A DNA stretch of 64,000 nt from Bacillus ectoiniformans (GTDB lineage: Bacteria > Bacillota > Bacilli > Bacillales > Domibacillaceae). The notes beneath the pieces were generated by a model. It was not told where the DNA came from. It searched no databases and was given only the letters and a program-made list of their open reading frames with translations. Of this stretch, positions 9,450 through 19,205 are shown piece by piece. The DNA lies in the NCBI RefSeq assembly GCF_016908875.1, contig NZ_JAFBES010000001.1:62001-126000 (forward strand), read 5' to 3'. Both the position numbers and the translations under genes were made by a program. Within the stretch, counting starts at the first letter, position 1, and each line of letters begins with the position of its first letter.

Positions 9450-9478
9450 ATCTTATCATAATCACTAAACCAAATCAA
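9450..9478 (-). promoter_or_regulatory. Predicted SigA promoter of rplS
   Basis: The -35 TTGATT (9473-9478) and -10 TAAGAT (9450-9455) are spaced by exactly 17 bases, between the trmD stop and the rplS leader hairpin. Confidence 0.7.
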
Positions 9479-9485
9479 GCGTTTT

Positions 9486-10220
9486 TCACTTCTCCCACTC
9501 TTTTAGCCACTTTCTCTGTTGTGCCGTTAAAGAATAGGTTTCAAGAAGGTCAGGACGCCTCTCCCATGTTCTTTTTAAAGATTGCTTGTCTCGCCATTCA
9601 TCGATCAATTTATGGTTTCCGGAAGTTAACACCTCTGGCACCTTCATTCCTCGAAAATCAGCCGGACGAGTATATTGAGGGTGTTCTAAAAGTCCAGAGG
9701 AAAAGGAATCGAGCACCGGAGAATCTTCATTTCCAAGTACATCTGGCAGGAGGCGCACCACACTGTCTACGACCACCATTGCCCCTAGTTCTCCTCCGGT
9801 CAGTACATAATCCCCGATAGAAATTTCATCTGTGACAATATGTTCTCGAATTCTTTCATCATAACCTTCATAATGTCCGCAAATAAAGATCAGGTGCTCT
9901 TCCTTTGCCAGCTCTTCTGCTTTCTGCTGGGTATACCTTTCACCTTGAGGGCACATGAGAATGACGCGCTGCGCTTTGCTTTTAGCTGTCTCTTTTACAT
10001 GCTCGACTGCATCAAAGATCGGCTGCGGCTTTAATACCATTCCGGCTCCACCGCCGTATGGATAATCATCCACCGTGTGATGCTTCCCCTCAGCAAATTC
10101 GCGGAAATTCACGACATCATAGTCTACTTTGCCTTTTTCTTTGGCTTTTTTTAAAATGGATGTGTGCAGCACACCTTCAAACATTTCCGGAAACAATGAT
10201 AAAATATCAATCTTCATCAT
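9486..10220 (-). CDS. trmD: tRNA (guanine37-N1)-methyltransferase
   Basis: SPOUT-class methyltransferase that methylates G37 of tRNAs with GG at 36-37 and so prevents +1 frameshifting. The 244 residues carry the knotted SAM site motifs: [29 protein letters not shown] and [15 protein letters not shown]. The start is ATG at 10220, or the adjacent ATG at 10217, which is the one used in relatives. It overlaps the rimM stop by four bases. The ending KWLKEWE is family-typical. It follows rimM and precedes rplS as in most bacteria. Confidence 0.98.
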   Translation of the reverse strand: MMKIDILSLFPEMFEGVLHTSILKKAKEKGKVDYDVVNFREFAEGKHHTVDDYPYGGGAGMVLKPQPIFDAVEHVKETAKSKAQRVILMCPQGERYTQQKAEELAKEEHLIFICGHYEGYDERIREHIVTDEISIGDYVLTGGELGAMVVVDSVVRLLPDVLGNEDSPVLDSFSSGLLEHPQYTRPADFRGMKVPEVLTSGNHKLIDEWRDKQSLKRTWERRPDLLETYSLTAQQRKWLKEWEK

Positions 10221-10735
10221 GAAAGCAAGCCTTCCATCGGTTCAATAAAGATCACTTTATTGGCTATATCCACTTTTTTTACGACATCTTCAATGTATGG
10301 GATATAATGTTCTTTCCCCGCTTTTCCCTTTACAACCCAAACGTCATTGGCGCCTGGAGTTAAAATCTCTTTGACTGTTCCAATCTCTTCTTCCTCTAAC
10401 GTTTTTACAGAACAGCCGATGATTTCATGAAAAAAGTATTCGTTTTCTTCCAGCTGCCCGAGCTGGCTCTCGCGAATTTTAAGAATTCCGCCTTTCAGCG
10501 CCTCTGCTTTGTTGATATTTTCATAATCCTTCAATGTCAGCAAATCAAACGATTTATGCTGGCGATGCTTCTCAATAGTTACTGGTGTGCCTTCCTGGTC
10601 CCCAGGCATAAACACATATAAGGTATTGCCCCGCTTATATCTTTTTTCGGGAAAATCCGTCTTTGATAACACTCTTAATTCTCCTTGGAGTCCATGAGTA
10701 TTGACGATTTTTCCGACATTAAACCATTTTTCCAT
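10217..10735 (-). CDS. rimM: Ribosome maturation factor RimM
   Basis: Assists 16S rRNA processing and assembly of the 30S head, binding uS19. I chose ATG at 10735 ([15 protein letters not shown]) because GAGGTG lies six bases upstream; the ATG at 10744 is too close to that site. The product is 172 residues. The N-terminal RimM barrel ([16 protein letters not shown]) is followed by the PRC-barrel domain ([25 protein letters not shown]). It is coupled to trmD by overlap and follows ylqD by 11 bases. Confidence 0.97.
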   Translation of the reverse strand: MEKWFNVGKIVNTHGLQGELRVLSKTDFPEKRYKRGNTLYVFMPGDQEGTPVTIEKHRQHKSFDLLTLKDYENINKAEALKGGILKIRESQLGQLEENEYFFHEIIGCSVKTLEEEEIGTVKEILTPGANDVWVVKGKAGKEHYIPYIEDVVKKVDIANKVIFIEPMEGLLS

Positions 10736-10746
10736 TCCATTCACCT

Positions 10747-11133
10747 CTATCGAATATCAATTACTGTGCCCTCTTTCACAACAATGGTTTTTCCTTTGCT
10801 GATTTCTTCCCAGCAGTCGCCAACCCTTACTTCTGTCAGCATCTGCACTTCCCCGTCTTTTAATTCACTTCCAAGGGGGAGAAGAAGGAGCTGATTCATC
10901 TGGAATTCGATATTATTTATTTTATTCTGGCGATCTGCCAGTTCCTTTTCAAATAAGGCAGCTGCCTCAGCACGGCTCTTCGGATGCTGTTTTTCCGCTT
11001 TTTTCTGCTCAAACTGAAATTGGCTGATTTCATGCTGCAGTTGGGTGATCTTTGCTTGATAAGCCTTTATCAATGTGTGTTTTGTCTTTTCAGTTAACAC
11101 TTGTTTGACCGTCACGTTTTGAATAATTTGCAT
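10747..11133 (-). CDS. ylqD: YlqD family protein, function unknown
   Basis: A 128-residue protein conserved at this position in Bacillaceae. About residues 20-80 are strongly helical and charged and probably form a coiled coil ([26 protein letters not shown] and beyond). The C-terminal third ([24 protein letters not shown]) looks like a small beta domain. There is no signal peptide, membrane segment or catalytic motif. The ATG is at 11133 with GGGAGG about 12 bases upstream, slightly far. Its place between khpA and rimM hints at a ribosome or RNA role, but that is inference. Confidence 0.9.
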   Translation of the reverse strand: MQIIQNVTVKQVLTEKTKHTLIKAYQAKITQLQHEISQFQFEQKKAEKQHPKSRAEAAALFEKELADRQNKINNIEFQMNQLLLLPLGSELKDGEVQMLTEVRVGDCWEEISKGKTIVVKEGTVIDIR

Positions 11134-11185
11134 GTGGGATCTCTGCCTCCCGGTGTTTTTTGAGAAGACTTAAAAAACGATACGC

Positions 11186-11207
11186 AAAAAGGGAGGTTAT
11201 CCCTCCC
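11186..11207 (-). terminator. Terminator overlapping the khpA stop
   Basis: A 6-bp GC stem (11191-11196 with 11202-11207 on the plus strand) and a short ATAA-type loop are followed by TTTTT on the minus strand. The stem begins in the khpA stop codon. It probably ends or attenuates rpsP-khpA transcripts before ylqD. Confidence 0.75.
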
Positions 11208-11440
11208 TATTCGGCAATTTCTACATACACTTTTTTCTGGTGAGCGGCATTGGCCGCTGCTGTGGTTATGGTACGGATCGCCTTAGCAACGCGGCCATGT
11301 TTACCTATGACTTTTCCAATATCTTCAGGATGCAGAGAAAGACGGTAAGTAATCCGGCTTTCTTCTTCCTGAGTATCGATAGTAACCTCTTCCGGATGAT
11401 CGACAAGCGGTTTCACTATTGCTAAGATTATATCTTCCAT
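11207..11440 (-). CDS. khpA: KH-domain RNA-binding protein KhpA (YlqC)
   Basis: A small RNA-binding protein of 77 residues consisting almost entirely of one KH domain. The GxxG loop is in IGKVIGKHGRVAKAIRT. Homologues pair with KhpB/Jag and affect cell elongation and RNA stability in Firmicutes. It lies eight bases downstream of rpsP, and the two are probably cotranscribed. The start is ATG at 11440. A terminator follows directly. Confidence 0.95.
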   Translation of the reverse strand: MEDIILAIVKPLVDHPEEVTIDTQEEESRITYRLSLHPEDIGKVIGKHGRVAKAIRTITTAAANAAHQKKVYVEIAE

Positions 11441-11448
11441 TTAGCTAA

Positions 11449-11799
<351 letters not shown>

Positions 11800-11849
11800 T
11801 TACATTTAATTTAATAAAGACGAACTCATCCCAGCCAAAAATAAAATCT

Positions 11850-11980
11850 GGCAAGTTACGCTTTTCTGTCCAGCTCCATCTGCCAGTCTCTCGCACATAA
11901 CCCATCCCGCCTATGCGACAAAAGGCGCCGCCTTGTCGGTCTGTCTTATGTTTTCGAGCCTAAACGGCAGATTACGCTTT
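11850..11980. repeat. Palindromic intergenic repeat element between ffh and rpsP
   Basis: The outer arms 11879-11900 and 11946-11971 are imperfect inverted copies (TCTGCC, CTCG and ATAA blocks pair). Between them is a GC-rich inner hairpin (11916-11926 with 11930-11938). The unit is bracketed by 15-base direct repeats, 11850-11864 and 11966-11980, identical at 13 positions. A GTCCAGCTCCA block at about 11869-11879 recalls a dispersed palindromic element I have seen in other Bacillaceae intergenic regions. The rest of the 261-base gap holds the rpsP promoter and no gene. Confidence 0.65.
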
Positions 11981-11982
11981 CC

Positions 11983-13332
11983 TTACATAAACGGGAACTT
12001 AAATGCTCCGCCTTTTTTCTTGCCTTTTTGCTGCATGCCTGACATCTGCTTCATCATCTTTTTCATTTCTTCAAACTGCTTGAGAAGGCGGTTGACTTCT
12101 TGAATGGAAGTTCCGCTGCCTTTGGCGATCCTTTTTTTACGGCTTGAGTTAATGGTTTCAGGGTGTTCCTTCTCACTGGTAGTCATGGAACGGATAATCG
12201 CCTCGATATGGCCGATTTGCTTTTCGTCCACTTGCACATTATTCAAGCCTTTCATTTTGTTGGCGCCTGGAAGCATTTTAATAATCTCATCCAATGGCCC
12301 CATGGAACGCACTTGGCCAAGCTGTTCTAGAAAGTCATCAAAAGTGAATGACATTGTCCGCATTTTTTGTTCTAATTCTTTCGCTTTCTCTTCATCTACA
12401 TTGACTTGGGCTTTCTCGATCAATGTCAATACATCGCCCATTCCGAGAATACGAGAAGCCATACGCTCCGGATGGAACGGTTCAAGCGCATCCAGCTTCT
12501 CACCCATACCAACAAACTTAATAGGTTTACCGGTTACAGAACGAATAGATAACGCCGCACCGCCTCGTGTATCGCCGTCAAGTTTCGTTAGCACAACGCC
12601 CGTGACACCGAGCTGATCATCGAAGCTTTGAGCGACATTCACCGCATCTTGTCCTGTCATTGCATCAACAACGAGGAAGATTTCATCCGGCTTAGAAAGC
12701 TCCTTGATTTCTTTCAGCTCATTCATCAAGTTTTCATCCACGTGCAAGCGTCCAGCTGTATCAATCAGCACATAATCGTGATGATCCGCTTTGGCTTTTT
12801 CAATCGCCTGTTTGGCAATTTCCACTGGACTCACTTGATCGCCTAATGAAAACACCGGCATGCTGAGCTGCTTCCCGAGCGTTTCAAGCTGTTTAATTGC
12901 TGCTGGGCGGTAAATGTCGGCAGCTACCAACATTGGTTTGCGGTTGTATTTTTTACGTAATACATTTGCCAATTTACCTGTGGTAGTCGTCTTACCTGCC
13001 CCTTGCAGACCCACCATCATAATGACCGTCGGAGGACGTTTCCCTACAGCAATCTGGCTTTGTTCTCCGCCCATCAGTTCGGTCAATTCTTCTTTAACCA
13101 CCTTAATGACCTGCTGGCCCGGTGTTAAGCTCTTCATGACTTCCTGACCGACAGAGCGCTCGCTGACTTTCTTTACAAATTCCTTCACAACTTTAAAGTT
13201 TACATCGGCTTCCAAAAGAGCGAGGCGCACTTCACGCATCATTTCTTTTACATCAGCTTCTGTTACTTTGCCTTTGCCGCGAATTTTTTGCATCGTATTT
13301 TGCAGTCGGTCGGCTAATCCTTCAAATGCCAT
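11983..13332 (-). CDS. ffh: Signal recognition particle protein Ffh (SRP54)
   Basis: GTPase that binds signal sequences of nascent membrane and secreted proteins with SRP RNA, then docks on FtsY. The 449 residues show the N domain (1-95), the G domain with P-loop GLQGAGKT at 108-115, DTAGR and TKLDGDTRGG, and the methionine-rich M domain ending in MKKMMKQMSGMQ followed by a basic GKKKGG tail. The start is ATG at 13332 after AGGAGGCGG. It lies 12 bases after ylxM. No SRP RNA gene is in the window. Confidence 0.99.
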   Translation of the reverse strand: MAFEGLADRLQNTMQKIRGKGKVTEADVKEMMREVRLALLEADVNFKVVKEFVKKVSERSVGQEVMKSLTPGQQVIKVVKEELTELMGGEQSQIAVGKRPPTVIMMVGLQGAGKTTTTGKLANVLRKKYNRKPMLVAADIYRPAAIKQLETLGKQLSMPVFSLGDQVSPVEIAKQAIEKAKADHHDYVLIDTAGRLHVDENLMNELKEIKELSKPDEIFLVVDAMTGQDAVNVAQSFDDQLGVTGVVLTKLDGDTRGGAALSIRSVTGKPIKFVGMGEKLDALEPFHPERMASRILGMGDVLTLIEKAQVNVDEEKAKELEQKMRTMSFTFDDFLEQLGQVRSMGPLDEIIKMLPGANKMKGLNNVQVDEKQIGHIEAIIRSMTTSEKEHPETINSSRKKRIAKGSGTSIQEVNRLLKQFEEMKKMMKQMSGMQQKGKKKGGAFKFPFM

Positions 13333-13344
13333 TAATGCCGCCTC

Positions 13345-13659
13345 CTAATCTAATTTCTCAAGCTCATCAATGATCGGCAGCATCTGTTCATCACAAGAAT
13401 CCCTCAGCTGTTTCAGCAATTGAATACGCTCTTGAAACTTTTTAAATAGCAACAGTTTATTTTCATATTCCTCAAGCATAGCTTCTGTGCGTTTAATATT
13501 GTCGTAAACCGCTTGACGGCTTACAGCATATTCTTCAGCAATTTCACCAAGCGAGAAATCATCTAAATAATAGAGGGACATATAACTGCGCTGCTTATCG
13601 GTCAACAACGATTGATAGAAATCATATAGATAGTTCATTCTCGTTGTTTTTTCAAGCAT
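13345..13659 (-). CDS. ylxM: YlxM helix-turn-helix protein, SRP-associated
   Basis: A 104-residue DNA-binding-type protein with a sigma-70 region 4-like helix-turn-helix: [20 protein letters not shown] then [15 protein letters not shown]. YlxM homologues in streptococci modulate SRP GTPase activity. I chose ATG at 13659 ([16 protein letters not shown]) with AAAGGAGGG upstream; the longer frame overlaps the promoter. It is the first gene of the ylxM-ffh transcript and has a near-consensus promoter. Confidence 0.95.
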   Translation of the reverse strand: MLEKTTRMNYLYDFYQSLLTDKQRSYMSLYYLDDFSLGEIAEEYAVSRQAVYDNIKRTEAMLEEYENKLLLFKKFQERIQLLKQLRDSCDEQMLPIIDELEKLD

Positions 13660-13702
13660 GTGCAGCCCTCCTTTGTTAAGTGAAAAACCTTTACAATAAA
13701 TT

Positions 13703-13731
13703 AGTTTACTTACTTCATAAAAGAATGTCAA
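13703..13731 (-). promoter_or_regulatory. Predicted SigA promoter of ylxM-ffh
   Basis: The perfect -35 TTGACA (13726-13731) and -10 TAAACT (13703-13708) are 17 bases apart, 44 bases before the ylxM ATG. Confidence 0.7.
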
Positions 13732-13752
13732 GAAAATTTCTTTACATCCTAA

Positions 13753-13769
13753 AAGAGAACCAGTCTCTT
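13753..13769 (-). terminator. Weak terminator-like hairpin after ftsY
   Basis: A 6-bp stem (13753-13758 with 13764-13769) overlaps the ftsY stop, with only a short T-run after it on the minus strand. The ylxM promoter immediately downstream makes a transcript boundary plausible here. Confidence 0.4.
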
Positions 13770-14778
13770 ATTTTTCTTCTGTTTCGTCACTCTCTTCATT
13801 TTCTTCAAACATATTGGAGAATAATCCGTATACATACTTTTCTGCATCAAAAGCTTGAAGGTCATCTACTTTCTCACCCAGTCCAACAAATTTCACAGGA
13901 ATCTCTAACTCTTTTCTAATGGCGAGCACGATCCCGCCTTTAGCCGTTCCATCTAACTTAGTTAAAACAATGCCTGAAACGTCTGTTAGCTCTTTGAACG
14001 TCTTTGCCTGAACCATGGCATTTTGTCCGGTAGTTGCATCGAGCACCAAGAGAACTTCGTGAGGCGCGTCTGGAATTTCCCGTTCAATGACCCGCTTCAC
14101 TTTTTGCAGTTCATTCATTAAGTTCACCTTGTTTTGCAGACGGCCTGCTGTATCGCATAGTAAAACATCAGCTTTTCTGGATTTCGCTGCGCGGACAGCA
14201 TCGTACATGACAGCAGCAGGGTCTGACCCTTCGCCTTGCTTGATCACCTCAACTCCTACTCGATCTCCCCAGACTTCGAGCTGATCAATGGCGCCCGCTC
14301 TAAACGTATCTCCCGCAGCCAGCATCACTTTCTTGCCCTCCGATTTAAACTGGTGAGCGAGCTTGCCGATGGTAGTTGTTTTTCCGACTCCATTTACTCC
14401 AACAAACAAAATGACGGTCAACTGACCATTTTGCATATTCATCTCACTTGAGGAAGAGTCCCCACCTTCGTAGATTTCAACCAATTTTTCAGTGATAATG
14501 TCGCGCACCACGGCTGGATCTTGCGTGTTTCTGCGCTTAACCTCTATTTTCAATTGTTCGATTAAGTCCATTACCGTATCAAAGCCAACGTCGGCGCCGA
14601 TTAAAATTTCTTCTAATTCTTCAAAGAAATCTTCGTCTATTTTCCGGTATCTGGCTACAAGGTCATTTACTTTGCTGGAAAAATTATCGCGGGTTTTCGT
14701 TAAACCTGACCGAAACTTTTCAGTGGCCTGATCAGTTGACGTTGTCAGTTTCTCTTTCAGCTTCTTAAAAAAACTCAT
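13768..14778 (-). CDS. ftsY: Signal recognition particle receptor FtsY
   Basis: Membrane-associated GTPase that receives SRP-ribosome complexes and hands them to SecYEG. The protein begins MSFFKKLKEK at ATG 14778, the family start; a GTG two codons earlier (14784) is better spaced from the GAGG site and could be used. It has 336 residues. The basic N-terminal helix likely binds membrane; the NG domain has GVNGVGKTTT, DTAGRLQNK and TKLDGTAKGG. It lacks the long acidic A domain of enterobacteria, as in other Bacillus. It is downstream of smc. Confidence 0.98.
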   Translation of the reverse strand: MSFFKKLKEKLTTSTDQATEKFRSGLTKTRDNFSSKVNDLVARYRKIDEDFFEELEEILIGADVGFDTVMDLIEQLKIEVKRRNTQDPAVVRDIITEKLVEIYEGGDSSSSEMNMQNGQLTVILFVGVNGVGKTTTIGKLAHQFKSEGKKVMLAAGDTFRAGAIDQLEVWGDRVGVEVIKQGEGSDPAAVMYDAVRAAKSRKADVLLCDTAGRLQNKVNLMNELQKVKRVIEREIPDAPHEVLLVLDATTGQNAMVQAKTFKELTDVSGIVLTKLDGTAKGGIVLAIRKELEIPVKFVGLGEKVDDLQAFDAEKYVYGLFSNMFEENEESDETEEK

Positions 14779-14811
14779 ATTCACACTCTCTCTTCCTCAG
14801 AAATATTCTTA

Positions 14812-17800
14812 TTAGGTTTGTGCCAGCTGTTTCGTTTCTTCCATTCGGACAGATACCAGCTTCGATACGCCGGACTCCTGCATCGTCACGCCATACAGTA
14901 CGTCTGCCTCTTCCATCGTTCCTTTTCTGTGGGTGATCACAATAAACTGTGTATCTGCACTGAATTGTTTAAGGTATTGACTGAACCTGTGCACATTGGC
15001 TTCATCAAGCGCAGCTTCCACTTCATCGAGGACGCAGAAAGGAACAGGGCGGACTTTTAAAATGGCAAATAATAAAGCGATCGCCGTTAATGCCCGTTCT
15101 CCTCCGGATAGCAGCCCAAGATTTTGCAGCTTTTTCCCTGGCGGCTGAGCGACAATATCCACACCTGTATTTAAGATATCCGCGGGATCCGTTAGTTTCA
15201 GTTCCGCTCTTCCTCCGCCGAATAATGCTTTAAAGACCGGCAGAAATTCTGTGCGAATCGCTTGGAACGTGTCTTTAAACCTTTTAGCCATCTCCTCATC
15301 CATTTCCTTAATGACCTGAGAAAGCGTATCCTTCGCTTCCTGCAAATCTGTCCGCTGCGAGTGAAGAAACGTGTATCGCTCAAATACCCGGTCATACTCT
15401 TCAATGGCGCCGAGATTTACTTGTCCTAGTTCATCAATCGCGAGCTTTATCAGCTTGACCTGATTACGGACGTCTTCGATCGGTGCAGACAGCGGGTATT
15501 TCTCTTTGGCTGCTTCAAAAGATAAAGTGTATTCCTGTCTAAGCTGCTCCAGCCTGTTTTCCAATTCTACATCAAGACGGTTCACTTTTACTTCTTCATC
15601 TTGAATGGCTTCACTCATCGCTTTATGAAGTCTTTTCGCTTCTTTTAGTTCGATGTCAACATCTTCAAGCTGCTTTTGTTTCTCCATCCGTTCTTCCCGG
15701 CGCAGTGAGATCAGTTTCGCGGTCTCTTGCTTATCCACAAGCTTCCTTGCAGCCGCCGCGTCAAGCTCCTCTTCCCCTTGATCGCTATTGTGCATTTCTG
15801 ACTTCAGCCACTTTAAATTATCCTGCCAGTTATCAAATTTCTTTTTCGATTCGTTCAGGTCTGATTCCACCTGATCGACAAGCAATTGCCCTGAAGTGAC
15901 TTGTTCGATTTTTACAGCCAATTTGGATTTTAGATCGCTTATGACAGAGACAAGCGTTTCCTTTAGCACCTGCTCTTTTTGCTTCTTCTCTGTCAATACT
16001 TTAATCTCTTTATCCAATTGTTCGATGGCCTTTTCACTATCGGCAATCTGCTGCTGTGCATCTGTCATCCGAGAATTCAACCGGGCACTTTCTTCGGCAA
16101 ACTCTTGTTTGTCCGCATCATAAAGCGCGAGGCGATCATTCATCGTTTTAAATGAGAACTGCGATTCCAGCAATTCGTTCTTCCATTCTTGCTCTTTGTG
16201 CCTAAGTGCTTCCCCGCGTGTGCGCAGATCATTCACTTCAGCTTCTTTTTCCACAATGCTTTCTTTTAACTTTTTAACTTCTCTTTCTACAGCTGATGTT
16301 TTCTCTTCCATCGCTTTAAGCTTAGTCTTCAGTGCTTCAAGCTCATTCTTTCTGCTTAACAAAGAAGACGTTTTCTGCTTTAGCGCGCCCCCTGTCATGG
16401 AGCCGCCTGGATTGACTACATCACCATCAAGCGTAACAATCCGATACCTGTATCCTAGTGTTTTCGCTAATCCATTCGCCCCAGTCAAATCTTTTGCAAT
16501 CACTACATGACCAATTAGATTCGTAATCGCCTGTTCAAAACGGCTGTCGTATTGAATTAAGTCAGAAGCTATTCCGACAAAGCGGCTGTCGTTTTGAAGC
16601 TGGGATAATAGGGCACTAGGAAATACTTTTCCTCTCATCGCGGTTAATGGCAAAAATGTTGCGCGCCCAAACCGATGCTGCTTTAAAAAAGAAATAGCGC
16701 CGCGGGCGGCAGATTCATCGCTTGTGACAATATGCTGCATACTGCTTCCAAGTGCTATCTCAAGCGCCGTTTCATACATTTTTGGCACATCAATTAATTC
16801 TGCCACTGCGCCTTCGATTCCTGTCAGTTTCGTATTTCTCGCTTTTAAAATTTCTTTTACTCCCTGGAAAAAGCCTGAATAATCTTCCTCTAATGTTTCA
16901 AGCATTTCCTTTCTGGATTTAGCTTCTTGCAAAATTTGATACGCTTGATAGAGGTTCGATTCCTGTTTGGCGTACTTGTTCTTTAAGACGTCAATCGTCT
17001 GTTCGCTATCACGGAATTGTTCCACGTGACGCGCAAGATCGGATTGTGCCTTTGCCAGAAGCTCCTCGATGTGTGCTTTTTCAGATTCGATTTGCTGGCG
17101 CTCATTCACATATTTAGCGTTTTCCGTATCGAGCCGTTCTTTTCTTCTAGCCAATTGTTCCAGCTGCTGCTTTATATGCTGAAGTTCATTTTTAGCAGCG
17201 GCTTGCTTATTAAGTCCTTCGATATAATCTGCTTTTAAGGATTCAATTTTCTCCTCAACGTTTTCAGATAAACTTTTCATTTCTGATTGCTTTTCTTTTA
17301 ATGCAACGGAGAGCCTGTCCGCTTCTGCTTGATCGCTTGCTGCCTTATCTTTAAGCTTTCTGAATTGCTCGGTGAGGCGTTCAATTTTATGTTTTTCTTC
17401 ATCTAAGCTTTTGGCCAGCTGTTCCTCATTCTGCGTTGCATTCTTTTTTCTTTCTTTTAACACCTGCTTGCGTCCCTCAAGCTTTTCAAGTTCTTCACTT
17501 GCCGCAAGTAGCACACTTTGCAGTTCATTCACGGACTCATCAATGGCCGAAATCTGATCACGAAGCTCTGCTCCAAGCGCTTCCTTTGCTTGAACACCTG
17601 CAGATAAGCCAATTTCTTCACCTTGATGCCTAGAAAGATCGGCTTTTAACTGCTCCCATTCACTGTGCAGCTGTTCAATATCATAGACGATACAGGCGAT
17701 ATCTAATTCCATTAATTCTTCTTTTTTCTCTAAGAAATCCTTTGCAATGGAGGCTTGAATTTTCAGCGGTTCAATTTGTCCTTCTAATTCAAAGAGAATA

Positions 17801-18378
17801 TCTTGCACGCGGTTTAAATTTTCCTGTGTTTCTGAAAGCTTCTGTTCCGCTTTTCTTTTTCGCGTTTTATATTTCAGCACGCCTGCTGCTTCTTCAAAAA
17901 TAGCGCGCCTGTCATCTGGCTTGCTGTTGAGGATTTCTTCGACTTTGCCTTGCCCGATAATCGAAAACGCTTCTCGCCCAAGACCCGAATCCATAAATAA
18001 TTCTACGATATCCTTTAAACGGCAGGACTGCTTGTTAATATAAAACTCACTTTCGCCTGAACGGTACACTCTCCTAGTCACATTTACTTCGTTATATTCA
18101 ATCGGCAGCACTTGATTTTCGTTATTTAGCGTTAAAGTCACTTCAGCAAAATTCAATTGCTTTCTGCTGTCGCTTCCGGCAAAAATGATATCCTCCATTT
18201 TTCCTCCGCGCAGGCTTTTAGCTGACTGCTCGCCAAGAACCCATCTGATCCCATCCGTAATATTGCTTTTCCCCGACCCATTGGGACCAACCACGGCCGT
18301 AACTCCATCTACAAATTCAACGGATACTCTTTCGGCAAATGATTTAAAACCGACAATATCCAATTTTTTCAGGAACAT
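14812..18378 (-). CDS. smc: Chromosome condensation ATPase SMC
   Basis: With ScpA and ScpB it organises and segregates the chromosome. The 1188 residues match the usual length. The N-terminal ATPase half has Walker A GPNGSGKSNI at 31-40. Long coiled coils (about 165-500 and 660-1030) flank the hinge, which contains GGSMTGGALK near 650. The C-terminal half has the ABC signature LLSGGERALTAIAL and Walker B CVLDEVEAALDE. The start is ATG at 18378 with AGGAAAG. It is downstream of rnc and upstream of ftsY, as in B. subtilis. Confidence 0.99.
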   Translation of the reverse strand: MFLKKLDIVGFKSFAERVSVEFVDGVTAVVGPNGSGKSNITDGIRWVLGEQSAKSLRGGKMEDIIFAGSDSRKQLNFAEVTLTLNNENQVLPIEYNEVNVTRRVYRSGESEFYINKQSCRLKDIVELFMDSGLGREAFSIIGQGKVEEILNSKPDDRRAIFEEAAGVLKYKTRKRKAEQKLSETQENLNRVQDILFELEGQIEPLKIQASIAKDFLEKKEELMELDIACIVYDIEQLHSEWEQLKADLSRHQGEEIGLSAGVQAKEALGAELRDQISAIDESVNELQSVLLAASEELEKLEGRKQVLKERKKNATQNEEQLAKSLDEEKHKIERLTEQFRKLKDKAASDQAEADRLSVALKEKQSEMKSLSENVEEKIESLKADYIEGLNKQAAAKNELQHIKQQLEQLARRKERLDTENAKYVNERQQIESEKAHIEELLAKAQSDLARHVEQFRDSEQTIDVLKNKYAKQESNLYQAYQILQEAKSRKEMLETLEEDYSGFFQGVKEILKARNTKLTGIEGAVAELIDVPKMYETALEIALGSSMQHIVTSDESAARGAISFLKQHRFGRATFLPLTAMRGKVFPSALLSQLQNDSRFVGIASDLIQYDSRFEQAITNLIGHVVIAKDLTGANGLAKTLGYRYRIVTLDGDVVNPGGSMTGGALKQKTSSLLSRKNELEALKTKLKAMEEKTSAVEREVKKLKESIVEKEAEVNDLRTRGEALRHKEQEWKNELLESQFSFKTMNDRLALYDADKQEFAEESARLNSRMTDAQQQIADSEKAIEQLDKEIKVLTEKKQKEQVLKETLVSVISDLKSKLAVKIEQVTSGQLLVDQVESDLNESKKKFDNWQDNLKWLKSEMHNSDQGEEELDAAAARKLVDKQETAKLISLRREERMEKQKQLEDVDIELKEAKRLHKAMSEAIQDEEVKVNRLDVELENRLEQLRQEYTLSFEAAKEKYPLSAPIEDVRNQVKLIKLAIDELGQVNLGAIEEYDRVFERYTFLHSQRTDLQEAKDTLSQVIKEMDEEMAKRFKDTFQAIRTEFLPVFKALFGGGRAELKLTDPADILNTGVDIVAQPPGKKLQNLGLLSGGERALTAIALLFAILKVRPVPFCVLDEVEAALDEANVHRFSQYLKQFSADTQFIVITHRKGTMEEADVLYGVTMQESGVSKLVSVRMEETKQLAQT

Positions 18379-18395
18379 TCTCTCTTTCCTACCTT

Positions 18396-19136
18396 CTATT
18401 CTGTAAGTTCTTTCAATGATGTTAATGCCATTTGGGCAGCGAATTGCTCCGCTTCCTTTTTCGACCGGCCTGTGCCTGTGCCTAGCACTTCACCATTCAT
18501 CGTGACTTGGGAAACAAACTCCTTGCTGTGAGCAGGCCCTTTTTCTTGAAGCACTTTATATTCAAGCTGGCCTTTTGTTTTACGCTGAACCAATTCTTGA
18601 AGCTGGCTCTTATAATCCATCATATGAGAAAAAGCACCGGAGTTAATTTTCGGATAGACCACTTGATCCAACAGCGGAATGACTTGTTCTAGTCCCTGGT
18701 CTAAATACAAAGCCCCAATAAACGCTTCAAATACATCCGCTAATAAAGCAGGCCTCATCCGTCCGCCTGTCAATTCTTCTCCTCTGCCAAGGAGGACAAG
18801 CTCGCCGAAATTCAGTTCATTGGCGAACGTCACAAGTGAAGGCTCACAAACAATGGCTGCTCGCAGCTTAGTCAAATCGCCTTCTGACATCAGCGGGTAT
18901 TTTAGAAATAAATATTGTGACACCGTTAATTCGAGGACAGCATCGCCTAAAAACTCTAAGCGCTCATTGTCTTCATAAGGTTTTTTCCGATGCTCATTCA
19001 CATAGGATGAATGAGTAAATGCTTGTTTTAATAATTTCTCATTGTTAAATTTAATGCCGATTCTCTCTTGAAACAACTTAAATTGTTCATCTCGTCTATA
19101 GGATGTTTTTCGAAAATCTTTATTTGGTTTCTTCAT
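18396..19136 (-). CDS. rnc: Ribonuclease III
   Basis: Cuts double-stranded RNA in rRNA precursors, the small cytoplasmic RNA precursor and antisense duplexes. The 246 residues have the signature [14 protein letters not shown] at 57-70 with the catalytic acids, [13 protein letters not shown] as the second acid cluster, and a C-terminal dsRNA-binding domain ([11 protein letters not shown] to [14 protein letters not shown]). The ATG is at 19136 with GGGGGAAG. The gene is preceded by the acpP terminator, so either read-through or an unseen promoter drives rnc-smc-ftsY. Confidence 0.98.
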   Translation of the reverse strand: MKKPNKDFRKTSYRRDEQFKLFQERIGIKFNNEKLLKQAFTHSSYVNEHRKKPYEDNERLEFLGDAVLELTVSQYLFLKYPLMSEGDLTKLRAAIVCEPSLVTFANELNFGELVLLGRGEELTGGRMRPALLADVFEAFIGALYLDQGLEQVIPLLDQVVYPKINSGAFSHMMDYKSQLQELVQRKTKGQLEYKVLQEKGPAHSKEFVSQVTMNGEVLGTGTGRSKKEAEQFAAQMALTSLKELTE

Positions 19137-19205
19137 AGGACTTCCCCCGTTATCAAAAACTAGTGTACATACAAAACCAATTCTAGTCTAAAATCACAAG
19201 AAGCG

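Noticed and set aside
12104-12616. A 170-codon plus-strand frame opposite ffh
   Set aside because: It is the antisense shadow of a well-conserved gene, with no motif or start signal of its own.
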